Source of the DNA: an uncultured Ignavibacteria bacterium
GTDB taxonomy: Bacteria > Bacteroidota > Ignavibacteria > Kapaibacteriales > UBA2268
NCBI GenBank assembly: GCA_903862655.1
Contig: CAIOZA010000148.1
Coordinates: 1 to 53,979, forward strand
Direction of reading: 5' to 3'
DNA length: 53,979 nt
Position 1 is the stretch's first letter. Every line of letters starts with the position of its first letter. Shown one piece after another: positions 7,889 through 15,890 of this stretch. The notes beneath the pieces were generated by a model. It saw only the letters and a program-made list of their open reading frames with translations. It had not been told where the DNA came from and did not search any database. The position numbers were made by a program, and so were the translations under genes.

Positions 7889-10192
7889 CTAGAATTCAAA
7901 TTGGATACCAATACTTGGAAGAATTCCAAATGATTTATTGTAAACAACTGACTGAGTTCTGAAATCCCATCTGCCACCGGAAATATTTTTTGTATTAAAA
8001 ATATTCTGGACATCTATATATGCATCCAGAGAGAAGTTACCTAAATCGAATCTCTTATCGATACGGACATCTGTTTGATGGAATATTGGTAATCTTTCGC
8101 CTTCGTTATATCGGGTATAATCCTGGACACCAGTCGGCAGATAGGGAGTTGTAGGATTGCCAATAGCAGTTCTGTATTTAAATCCGATTTCCCAATTATT
8201 CTCGAAACGATAACCAAGAGCAAGATTGAAAATTAGTGGTGAATCATAAGCACTTAGCCTTTCTTTGCCTTCAATTGAAGTGAACATTGATCTGCTGTAA
8301 GATATACTGAGTAATCCATACAGAGGAAAATCAGGACGCCATTTTTTTTGTATGAATAACTCAACCCCTCTTGACCAACCTTTTGCTGAATTATTAACGG
8401 GTTCTAATCCAAATGGAATATCGGAATAAATATCTTCGAATCCGCCCGGAGTTAGGACTGCCTGAGGACGGAAGATTCTGGCGTCATAGTTTGAATAAAT
8501 CTTATAATATCCCTCAAGCTGAACTTTCACATCCTCCATCGGAGTATGTTCATATCCAAGGACTGCCTGATCAGCTGTCATTGGATTCAGCTTTTGCCCT
8601 GGTGCTCCGATCAACCAGATATATGAAGGAGACTGATAGTAACGTCCTGCACTCATAATTACAGCAGATACGGGATTGATCTGATATATAGCTGATAATC
8701 TGGGTGAAAAAAAGAACTTATCCTGAGTGAAACTAAAGTAATCTAATCTTCCGCCAAATGTGACTTTATGCTGACCAATTGTTGAGGTCAATGACACAAA
8801 AGTTGCATTCTTGAGTGTGTTGATTGATGAATCAACCTGGAGTGGCTGTGGTACATTAAACTGATCCGTTCTTAAAAATCCCGGGATCAACACATCGTAT
8901 TTAAGTTGTGAAGCATATTTGAATTGTGAGCCAAAATCAACCAGCCAAAATTTAGCAAGTTGAAATTCAAAATCGGCTTTTAGAGTGTTTTCACCTTCGA
9001 TAGAATAGTTCTTGAAAATAGTTTGTTTATTGGAATCGTTTTGAAATGTTTTATAATCTGTGAAACTTCTTCCTATAGTAACATTTGAAAATCCGGTTAA
9101 GAAAAGATGCTTCCAGGTTAAACCGGCAAAATACTGCTTTTGATCAGGGACTGCCACCTGACTATTTTTGTATTGATTATCGAGGTTGCTGTTGTTTAGA
9201 TAGACATTGTCCAAAGCAACAATTGATAGGAATGTTAATGAGTTTTCAACATCGAGCTTATAGTTAACTTTAGCCATAAAATCCCAGTATTGAGGAATAA
9301 AACCCAAACCGGCGGCTTTGAAAATCAAATCGAGATAACTTCTTCTTGCACTTAGAATATAAGATCCTTTATCGCTGATAGGACCTTCAACATTGAAACT
9401 GAATCCAGTGGCGGAAAGTATGGCTTTACCTCCAAAGCGGTCTTCATTGCCATTTCTGAGTGTAATATTCGTAATTGATGAGAGTTTGTCTCCATATTTA
9501 GAGCCGAATCCACCGGCACTAAAATTTACGTTATTAACAAAATCGATGTTCACTAATGCAAGCGGGCCACCGCTACTACCTTGAGATCCAAAATGGTTGA
9601 TGTTAGGAAGTTCAATATTATCGACTACAAATAGATTTTCAAAAGGTGCTCCACCACGCACTACCATATCGTTTCTACCCGGGGCTGAAACAGCTACACC
9701 AGGGAGAAGAGAAGTAGCCTGAATAACATCTTCATTTACTCCAGGAGCTCTACGAATTTCTTCGGCAGACAAGGATTGAGATGATGTAACAGTTTCAGCT
9801 CTTTTCAGAAAAAAACTACCTCGAACTTCTACACCTTTAAGTTCAATTGTTTTCTCAACGAGGTTTATTTCGAGTTGTGCGGGCTTAACATTTGAAACTA
9901 TAATATTTGATTGAATAAACTGATTGTAAGCAACACCAGAAAATTTTACTGCGTAAGTGCCTGGACTGAGACCTTTGATTACGAAACTTCCATCAGATTT
10001 AGTAATAGCTCCGGATTGAGTACCTTCAACTTTTACGGTAATTCCAGGAATTGGTTTTTGTGTTGTGGAATTTCTAACAATTCCAATAATTGAAACCTTT
10101 TTTGATTCGATATTATCCTGTTGTGATCTGGCAGTTGTGCATAAAAGTGAGATCATAAAGAAAAATCCAATAAAATACTTTTCTATACTCAT
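7889..10192 (-). CDS. TonB-dependent receptor with N-terminal carboxypeptidase-regulatory-like domain
   Basis: Outer membrane receptor/transporter of 767 residues. A signal peptide spans about 1-23 (IGFFFMISLLCTTARS). Residues about 32-110 form a carboxypeptidase-D regulatory-like beta sandwich (GIVRNSTTQKPIPGITVKVE, KSDGSFVIKGLSPGTYAVKF), typical of Bacteroidota receptors. The plug follows at about 125-235 (VIQATSLLPGVAVSAPGRND, MVVRGGAPFENLFVVDNIEL). The remainder is the barrel, ending in an aromatic residue (GIQFEF), as outer membrane beta-barrels do. No SusD-like partner lies next to it, so glycan uptake is not indicated; the substrate is unknown. It is convergent with the propeller gene. 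Confidence 0.9.
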   Translation of the reverse strand: MSIEKYFIGFFFMISLLCTTARSQQDNIESKKVSIIGIVRNSTTQKPIPGITVKVEGTQSGAITKSDGSFVIKGLSPGTYAVKFSGVAYNQFIQSNIIVSNVKPAQLEINLVEKTIELKGVEVRGSFFLKRAETVTSSQSLSAEEIRRAPGVNEDVIQATSLLPGVAVSAPGRNDMVVRGGAPFENLFVVDNIELPNINHFGSQGSSGGPLALVNIDFVNNVNFSAGGFGSKYGDKLSSITNITLRNGNEDRFGGKAILSATGFSFNVEGPISDKGSYILSARRSYLDLIFKAAGLGFIPQYWDFMAKVNYKLDVENSLTFLSIVALDNVYLNNSNLDNQYKNSQVAVPDQKQYFAGLTWKHLFLTGFSNVTIGRSFTDYKTFQNDSNKQTIFKNYSIEGENTLKADFEFQLAKFWLVDFGSQFKYASQLKYDVLIPGFLRTDQFNVPQPLQVDSSINTLKNATFVSLTSTIGQHKVTFGGRLDYFSFTQDKFFFSPRLSAIYQINPVSAVIMSAGRYYQSPSYIWLIGAPGQKLNPMTADQAVLGYEHTPMEDVKVQLEGYYKIYSNYDARIFRPQAVLTPGGFEDIYSDIPFGLEPVNNSAKGWSRGVELFIQKKWRPDFPLYGLLSISYSRSMFTSIEGKERLSAYDSPLIFNLALGYRFENNWEIGFKYRTAIGNPTTPYLPTGVQDYTRYNEGERLPIFHQTDVRIDKRFDLGNFSLDAYIDVQNIFNTKNISGGRWDFRTQSVVYNKSFGILPSIGIQFEF

Positions 10193-10344
10193 AATTTTTA
10201 TTCGCTTGTTTTAATACTTAATTATTTTTGAGGTGAAAAAACGGACTAATTTAGTCTTTATTTTATAAATTTGATATTGATGTTTGAAAAAAGAAAACTC
10301 ACCTAAAAATATTTAAATAGATAAGTTTATCTAGTTCCAAAAAG

Positions 10345-10749
10345 TTAAAAATAGTGAGAGTGTTCTTTCAATATACATTTATCTTCTATAAATTCAACTC
10401 CATTTTCTTCTGCAATGTTTCTAGCTTCCTCGTTGATTATTCCTTCCTGAAGCCAAAGAACTTTAACATCCCCCCTGGATTTTTTTCTTTCCATTGCTTC
10501 TTTTGCTACATTTAAACAATCTGCGGATGGACGAAATACATTTACTATGTCAATTTCACCAGGTATGGAGGCTAAATCATGATAAACTATAATGCCTGCA
10601 ATTTTATCAGCAACAGGATTAACCGGAATGACATCGTATCCTTGTTCTATCATGTAGATAGGAACCCTATGTGAAGTTTTTTCAGTATTTGCTGAGAATC
10701 CAACAACAGCTATGGTTTTATAATTTGTTAGAATTTCTTTCGTCGTCAT
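10345..10749 (-). CDS. CoA-binding domain protein (YccU family)
   Basis: Single-domain Rossmann protein of 134 residues. The opening IAVVGFSANTEKTSHRVPIY (13-32), then GYDVIPVNP (about 38-46), IDIVNVFRPS and the ending ECIxxEH-like motif DKCILKEHS match the CoA_binding_2 domain related to the succinyl-CoA synthetase alpha subunit. Family members bind CoA or a nucleotide; the cellular role is unsettled. The length is normal. A GAGG ribosome-binding-like motif precedes the ATG. It is divergent from the M15 peptidase, sharing a 77-base promoter region. Confidence 0.85.
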   Translation of the reverse strand: MTTKEILTNYKTIAVVGFSANTEKTSHRVPIYMIEQGYDVIPVNPVADKIAGIIVYHDLASIPGEIDIVNVFRPSADCLNVAKEAMERKKSRGDVKVLWLQEGIINEEARNIAEENGVEFIEDKCILKEHSHYF

Positions 10750-10826
10750 GTTAACCTCATTAGTAATTAAGTGTTGTAAAATTAGTATCTTGCATAATAA
10801 GATAATAACGATGGAATAGATAATTT

Positions 10827-11453
10827 ATGAGAAATGTCCATAAAAAAAGCATTTATTTGTTATTCTTAATAGTTTCTTTTGCTTTCTTGAGCATGAAAAA
10901 TAAGGAAGTTGAGATAATAATCGATAGTCAAATGACATTTGAAGAAGCAACTAAAGAGACAAAGGCACCCAAAGAAGTTTTAGATTCAATGATACTGCTA
11001 GATATTAAATATTATTCTTTCGATCACAAAATACATTCCGGGCAGATATTAATTAATAAATCTGTCAAAAGAGATATTCAGGAAATCTTCAAGCGAATTC
11101 TTGATGAGAAATTCCCAATAAATAAGGCTATTCCAATTTCTAAGTATAATTGGTCAGATGACGCTTCGATGGAGGACAACAATACATCTGCATTCAATTA
11201 TCGAAATATAGCTGGAACCAATCGCCTATCAAATCATTCTTTTGGTAGGGCAATTGATATTAATCCACAGATTAATCCTGTATTACATAAAGACGGAACA
11301 ATATCTCCCTCAAATGGGAAATATGAGATATCAAAAACCGGTACTTTTTCACAAAATAATTTTGTTGTGAAAGAATTTCTTGAAAGAGGCTGGAGATGGG
11401 GTGGGAATTTTTCTCAATATAAAGACAATCATCATTTTGATAAAACAAATTAA
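10827..11453 (+). CDS. M15 family peptidase (D-Ala-D-Ala carboxypeptidase/endolysin-like)
   Basis: Probable zinc peptidoglycan peptidase of 208 residues. An N-terminal hydrophobic segment (IYLLFLIVSFAFLSM, residues 9-23) indicates export or membrane anchoring. The M15C catalytic core is visible: NHSFGRAIDIN (first zinc His and Asp), and near the C-terminus ERGWRWGGNFSQYKDNHHF, with the third zinc ligand and catalytic acid region. The family cleaves D-Ala-containing cross-links or stem peptides, so cell-wall remodelling is likely. Catalytic residues appear complete. It stands alone between a divergent gene and a hydrolase 61 bases downstream. Confidence 0.85.
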   Translation: MRNVHKKSIYLLFLIVSFAFLSMKNKEVEIIIDSQMTFEEATKETKAPKEVLDSMILLDIKYYSFDHKIHSGQILINKSVKRDIQEIFKRILDEKFPINKAIPISKYNWSDDASMEDNNTSAFNYRNIAGTNRLSNHSFGRAIDINPQINPVLHKDGTISPSNGKYEISKTGTFSQNNFVVKEFLERGWRWGGNFSQYKDNHHFDKTN

Positions 11454-11514
11454 TATATTAAATTTATATTTTTGAAATAAACTACCTTATTAATATATAT
11501 TTTATAAAAAAGCT

Positions 11515-12390
11515 ATGACTCAAAAAATTGCAGTAGCTCTTATTCATGGAATAGGTAAGCAGAAAGCAAATTATGCTGATCAGATTTCCTATGATTTAAA
11601 GAAACTGGCAGAGATAGAGATTCAATCAATTCAACATATCAATCCAGCTGCTGAATTTATTATTGAACCTGTATATTGGGCACCAGTTATTCAGAAGTCA
11701 GAGGATAAACTCTGGGAAAACCTTAAAAAAGGCGGAGAGATGGACTTTAAACAGCTTCGTCGCCTTATGATTGACTTTGCAGGAGATGCAATCGCGTACC
11801 AGCAAATGGGTAATGACAGATCTATTTACGATGGTATTCATAGAGTTATAGCTAAAACAATTAAAAAGCTGGCAAAACATGCTGGAGAATCAGCTCCGCT
11901 ATGCATTATTGCACATGGGCTTGGGTCTGTAATTGCATCAAACTATATTTATGACATACAAAATGATTCCCCCCAAAAACCACTATTAAGTGATTTTGTT
12001 AAACAAGATTTAAGTGATTTGCCTATTGAACAGTGTCAAACCCTATGTGGATTTTTTACTCTGGGTAGCCCACTTCCTCTATGGGGCCTCAGATATAAGA
12101 ATTTTGGCATCCCCATTAAACTGAAAACTGAAATTTTATCCAAATATTACTCTGATATTGAACCACAATGGTGGAACTATTATGATAAAGATGATATTAT
12201 CGGTTACCCACTGAAAACAATAAACAAAGACTACAATAATGCAGTCAATTTTGACTTTGAAGTAAATGTCGGCACTCTAATGACTAGTTGGAATCCCGCA
12301 TCACATGCAGGTTATTGGAATGATGCTGATGTAATTAATCCTATAGCACGATACTTAGGAGAGCTATGGAAGAAAGTAAATAAATACTAA
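11515..12390 (+). CDS. Alpha/beta-hydrolase-fold protein with substituted nucleophile position
   Basis: Cytosolic protein of 291 residues with no signal peptide. The start (AVALIHGIGKQK, residues 6-17) has the HGxG oxyanion-type turn of lipases/esterases. The nucleophile elbow at 131-138 reads IIAHGLGS where the family has G/A-H-S-x-G, so the catalytic Ser is Gly135 (codon GGG). A candidate acid lies in the YYDKDDIIGYP stretch and a late His in SHAGYW. It may be a non-catalytic relative or use another residue. It overlaps the pseudouridine synthase gene by one base (TAATG), so the two are translationally coupled. No substrate can be proposed. Confidence 0.65.
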   Translation: MTQKIAVALIHGIGKQKANYADQISYDLKKLAEIEIQSIQHINPAAEFIIEPVYWAPVIQKSEDKLWENLKKGGEMDFKQLRRLMIDFAGDAIAYQQMGNDRSIYDGIHRVIAKTIKKLAKHAGESAPLCIIAHGLGSVIASNYIYDIQNDSPQKPLLSDFVKQDLSDLPIEQCQTLCGFFTLGSPLPLWGLRYKNFGIPIKLKTEILSKYYSDIEPQWWNYYDKDDIIGYPLKTINKDYNNAVNFDFEVNVGTLMTSWNPASHAGYWNDADVINPIARYLGELWKKVNKY

Positions 12391-13145
12391 TGAAATCAAA
12401 TACAAGAAATATAAGAGTCAAAGATACTGAACTAGTGCGACTCAATAAGTTTATAGCCGATTCTGGACTTTGCAGCCGAAGAAAAGCAGACGAACTAATT
12501 ATCAGCGGTGCTGTGAAAGTCAATAGCATGTTGGTTACTGTATTGGCGACAAAAGTTGGACCAACTGACTTTATCACAGTTAACGGCGACCCAATCAAAT
12601 CTTTCAAACATTTCACTTATATACTTTTGAACAAGCCAAAAGATACAATTTCGACTACTAACGATGAAAGAAGCCGAAAAACTGTTTTGGATCTGGTTAA
12701 GTCAAGTAGTCGCATATATCCTATCGGCCGTCTTGACAGAAATACAACAGGTGTACTTTTATTAACAAATGATGGCGAGATAGCTAATAGATTAACTCAC
12801 CCACGATATCAAATTGAGCGCATTTATTCAGCAGGATTGGATAAACCTATACATGAAAAGGATGCCTTGGCGATTAGCCAGGGTGTTGAACTTGAAGATT
12901 TTAGCTCATCTCCCTGTGAATTATATATCGATCATAAGGATAACGCAAAAGTAACTGTCATATTAAGGGAAGGCAAGCATCACGAGGTAAAAAGAATTTT
13001 CGAAGCTTACGGATATGAAGTTCAGAAACTAGACCGAAAATCATTTGCAGGACTAACAGCTCGTGGTTTAAATCGTGGAGAGCATCGCCATCTGACTAAG
13101 GCTGAAATCGACAGTCTAAAAAAAATCACAAATATTGATAAATAG
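12390..13145 (+). CDS. rRNA pseudouridine synthase, RsuA/RluB family
   Basis: Isomerises a specific uridine to pseudouridine in ribosomal RNA. It has 251 residues: an S4 RNA-binding domain at about 16-60 (LNKFIADSGLCSRRKADELI), then the RsuA/RluB/E/F catalytic domain with YPIGRLDRNTTGVLLLTNDG and catalytic Asp116. HHEVKRIFEAYGY (about 193-205) is the family's second motif. Whether it modifies 16S (RsuA-like) or 23S rRNA (RluB-like) cannot be settled by eye; RluB-type activity is slightly favoured by the S4 sequence. Its ATG overlaps the stop of the upstream hydrolase. Confidence 0.92.
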   Translation: MKSNTRNIRVKDTELVRLNKFIADSGLCSRRKADELIISGAVKVNSMLVTVLATKVGPTDFITVNGDPIKSFKHFTYILLNKPKDTISTTNDERSRKTVLDLVKSSSRIYPIGRLDRNTTGVLLLTNDGEIANRLTHPRYQIERIYSAGLDKPIHEKDALAISQGVELEDFSSSPCELYIDHKDNAKVTVILREGKHHEVKRIFEAYGYEVQKLDRKSFAGLTARGLNRGEHRHLTKAEIDSLKKITNIDK

Positions 13146-13214
13146 TCATTTTCGAATTAAATTTTTTTTTAATTGTGCCGATTATGAATATGTCAAAGAA
13201 ATTAATAGTGTAAA

Positions 13215-13544
13215 ATGGCAAAAGTTATATCGATTGATAACATAGAAGACGGAATGATCCTACTTGAACCTGTAATGAATAACTATGGGCAAACACTTAT
13301 TGGTGCTGGTGCTACATTAAGTGCCAAACACAAGAACACATTCAAAACATGGAATATCCTAACAGTTATTATTCAAAATGACGATTCAGAAGATGAAGAA
13401 TTTGCAATTAGTGAAGAATTAATGGAACTAGCAAGAATCAGAATCAAGGAAAGGATGAAATGGGAACCAAGAAATCAATTCGAGAATGAACTATATGACA
13501 TCGGTGTGTATCATTTAGCTAGACAAATGAGTAGAAAGCAATGA
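13215..13544 (+). CDS. Small HD-GYP-N-terminal-like domain protein
   Basis: Soluble protein of 109 residues. Residues 1-60 follow the pattern of the small beta-rich domain found at the N-terminus of HD-GYP and related signalling proteins: I..I..GMILLEPVMNNYGQTLIGAGATLS, then a helix and a VIIQND strand. An acidic stretch (DDSEDEEF) leads to a charged helical C-terminus with several Arg/Lys. Here the domain stands alone instead of being fused to an HD domain. The stop overlaps the start of the HDOD gene (ATGATGA), implying coupled translation and a shared role. No enzymatic motif is visible. Confidence 0.65.
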   Translation: MAKVISIDNIEDGMILLEPVMNNYGQTLIGAGATLSAKHKNTFKTWNILTVIIQNDDSEDEEFAISEELMELARIRIKERMKWEPRNQFENELYDIGVYHLARQMSRKQ

Positions 13545-14386
13545 TGAACTATCAACAAATTATCTCTAGGTTGGATGACTTTCCAACTCTGCCAACTATT
13601 TATAGTTCATTATTGGATTCAATTTCAAATCCAAGATCAACAGTTCAGGATGTTGCAGATATAATAAGTAAGGATCAGTCATCATCGATTAAACTATTGA
13701 AGGTGGTAAATTCATCAATTTATGGTTTTAAAACAAGAATCGATACAGTATCTCAAGCTATCTTTCTAATGGGATTCAACGAAGTAAAAAATATTGTTCT
13801 TTCTCTTTCAGTTTTCCAGATTTTCAATTCAATTAATTCACAATCAAAATTCAATGTAGTTGATCTTTGGAAACATTCTATCGGAGTCGCAGTTGCCTCG
13901 AGATTATTAGGTGTTACTCTAGGAATTAAAAATGTTGAGAATTATTTCTTAGCTGGTCTAATGCATGACATTGGGAAGTTAGTTTTTTTTAAACTTTTTC
14001 CTGATGATTATTCAAAAGCAGTCGATGAGGCTTTCAATACAAATATAAGAATTAAGGATTCAGAGAAGAAATTTTTTGTTATAGATCATGATATATTAGG
14101 TGATCTTCTTGCTGAAAAATGGAAATTGCCTATATCTATCCGAAATTGTATTAAACATCATTCTTCCGGATCTATTGATGGGAGAATTGACATTCAAGTT
14201 GCATGCGTACACTTAGCCAATGTGATAACATCTCTCCTAGAACTTGGTAACTCTGGTGATGATATTGTTGATGAACCAAATTATAATATCTGGAATGAAC
14301 TTAGCTTTAAAGAAAATTCGCTTAGAGGACTTTATGAGCAAATCACTTTACAGTATGAGCAATCTTTATCAATATTAACCCTATAG
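13541..14386 (+). CDS. HDOD domain signalling protein
   Basis: HDOD proteins are non-enzymatic or weakly enzymatic relatives of HD phosphohydrolases and act in signalling. This one has 281 residues and is essentially a single HDOD domain: FPTLPTIYSSLLDSI at the start, DVADIISKDQSSSIKLLKVVNSSIYG (in two blocks around 35-60), then AIFLMGFNEVKNIVLSL. The metal-type residues survive in part: WKHSIGVA, GLMHDIGKLVFF and IKHHSSG. The start may be either of two adjacent ATG codons (13541 or 13544). It is sandwiched between the small domain protein (4-base overlap) and a histidine kinase 10 bases downstream. Confidence 0.88.
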   Translation: MMNYQQIISRLDDFPTLPTIYSSLLDSISNPRSTVQDVADIISKDQSSSIKLLKVVNSSIYGFKTRIDTVSQAIFLMGFNEVKNIVLSLSVFQIFNSINSQSKFNVVDLWKHSIGVAVASRLLGVTLGIKNVENYFLAGLMHDIGKLVFFKLFPDDYSKAVDEAFNTNIRIKDSEKKFFVIDHDILGDLLAEKWKLPISIRNCIKHHSSGSIDGRIDIQVACVHLANVITSLLELGNSGDDIVDEPNYNIWNELSFKENSLRGLYEQITLQYEQSLSILTL

Positions 14387-14395
14387 GTTATTTCC

Positions 14396-15700
14396 TTGAG
14401 TCTTGAAAATCAATATTCATTAAAATATAATAGATTGTTCGAATCAGTTTCGAACTTCGTTGCCAATAAATATAATGTCAAGAAATTAAAATATCTTTTA
14501 GATGAAGGTCTTAAAGTATATCTTGATCTCCCGGATATGATATCTGTTTCACTTTATTTGTTAAACAAAGAAACATTTACTTTTGACCTTGCCCGAACAT
14601 ATCCTGACCATGAGGATGCTTCCGTGTTCTTTGATGCTTTATTAGAAAACCAATCTGTCGGTAATGCTCTTCGTTTAGGATCTCCGGTTGTAACTACTTT
14701 AGATAATGTAATTTCAAATTTTGCCCTACTTCCTTTAGTTTGTTTTGACGGAATAAATGGCTTGGTAATTCTTAGATCGGATGACAAACAGATATTTTCT
14801 GAGTTGGCTATACTGAATTTGTTAAACTTCTATTCCTCACTCTATGGAATTTCAATTAATGAAATGGTTGTTTCAGAAAGAGAGACTCAGAATAAGGAAG
14901 TAATGGATCAGGTTGTCGCTTCAAGAACTCTTGATCTACAGCACAAGCAAATGCAGATGGGAGATAAATTTTCTAGTCTGACCTCAAGTCTAACAATGGT
15001 TCTTCCACATGAGGTTCGAACTCCAATTAATCAGATTCGTGGACTGGCTGATTATTTGAAAAATCACATACTGGATAAGGATGCAGACATAAATGAAGTT
15101 GCAGAGATACTTACTGATATTCACGAATCAGCTAACAGACTTAATCATTTATTTGAGAATTATTTATATTATTCCAATTTAATTATTTTATCATCTGATA
15201 TTAATCAGATAAACTTATTACAAAAGCAATATACTCAATCTGCTGAAACTTACATTTTTGAAATAGTTATGGGCAAAGCAAATAATTATGACCGTCAGAA
15301 TGATGTTGTTTTGCACTTGGTTGAAGCGACAGTAGCTATTGGAGAAACTTTCTTAATGAAAGTAATTGAGGAGCTTAGTGATAATTGTTTTAAATACTCC
15401 CTTCAGAATACGAAGGTAATTGTCAGTTCATATTTCAAAGACAACAAACTCATTATAAGCTTCAAAGACTTTGGCATTGGTATGACAGATGAGCAAACTT
15501 CCAATATTGATGCCTATATGCAGTTCGACAGGAATACAAATGAACAACAGGGTTCTGGACTTGGGCTGGCAATTGTTACAAAAATTCTAAGCCTGCACAG
15601 AGGTGAATTGTCAATTAATAGTGTTAAAGATGCGTTTACCGAAACTATAATCACAGTGCCTTTAATGAATGAAGGTATAAACGACCTTCTTAATATGTAA
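14396..15700 (+). CDS. Soluble GAF-type sensor histidine kinase
   Basis: Cytoplasmic histidine kinase of 434 residues with a TTG start 10 bases after the HDOD stop; no ATG occurs before codon 48. Residues about 15-155 look like a GAF-type sensor domain, 160-195 a helical linker. The dimerisation/phosphoacceptor box is VLPHEVRTPINQIRG with His205. The ATPase domain has the N box EELSDNCFKYS (Asn330), G1 DFGIGM (358-363) and G2 GSGLGL (386-391). There are no transmembrane segments and no receiver domain, and no response regulator gene is nearby. The operon suggests that kinase, HDOD protein and small domain protein act together on an intracellular signal. Confidence 0.88.
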   Translation: MSLENQYSLKYNRLFESVSNFVANKYNVKKLKYLLDEGLKVYLDLPDMISVSLYLLNKETFTFDLARTYPDHEDASVFFDALLENQSVGNALRLGSPVVTTLDNVISNFALLPLVCFDGINGLVILRSDDKQIFSELAILNLLNFYSSLYGISINEMVVSERETQNKEVMDQVVASRTLDLQHKQMQMGDKFSSLTSSLTMVLPHEVRTPINQIRGLADYLKNHILDKDADINEVAEILTDIHESANRLNHLFENYLYYSNLIILSSDINQINLLQKQYTQSAETYIFEIVMGKANNYDRQNDVVLHLVEATVAIGETFLMKVIEELSDNCFKYSLQNTKVIVSSYFKDNKLIISFKDFGIGMTDEQTSNIDAYMQFDRNTNEQQGSGLGLAIVTKILSLHRGELSINSVKDAFTETIITVPLMNEGINDLLNM

Positions 15701-15852
15701 AATTTTTTACACCACCACTTCAGTTTTCCGTTTTATTAATTTACCCCCCAAGTTTCATTAAATATTTTCTTATCTTTTGTTTAAAATAATATTTTTTGTA
15801 AATTGCAAATCTATAATTTTCAATTATTTGAAAAATGTTTAACAAGATGCTG

Positions 15853-15872
15853 ACGGTGGCAGAAATTACCGT
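15853..15872 (+). promoter_or_regulatory. Leader hairpin upstream of rpsA
   Basis: ACGGTGG (15853-15859) pairs with TTACCGT (15866-15872) around the loop CAGAAA, ending 8 bases before the ribosome-binding GGAG (15881-15884). The position suits a translational control hairpin, as many ribosomal protein leaders have, but this is inference from position and pairing only. Confidence 0.3.
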
Positions 15873-15890
15873 TTAATAATGGAGTACATT

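Noticed and set aside
10244-10256. Palindrome GACTAATTTAGTC upstream of the TonB receptor
   Set aside because: A 13-base AT-rich palindrome can occur by chance; no second copy was seen and no regulator is indicated.
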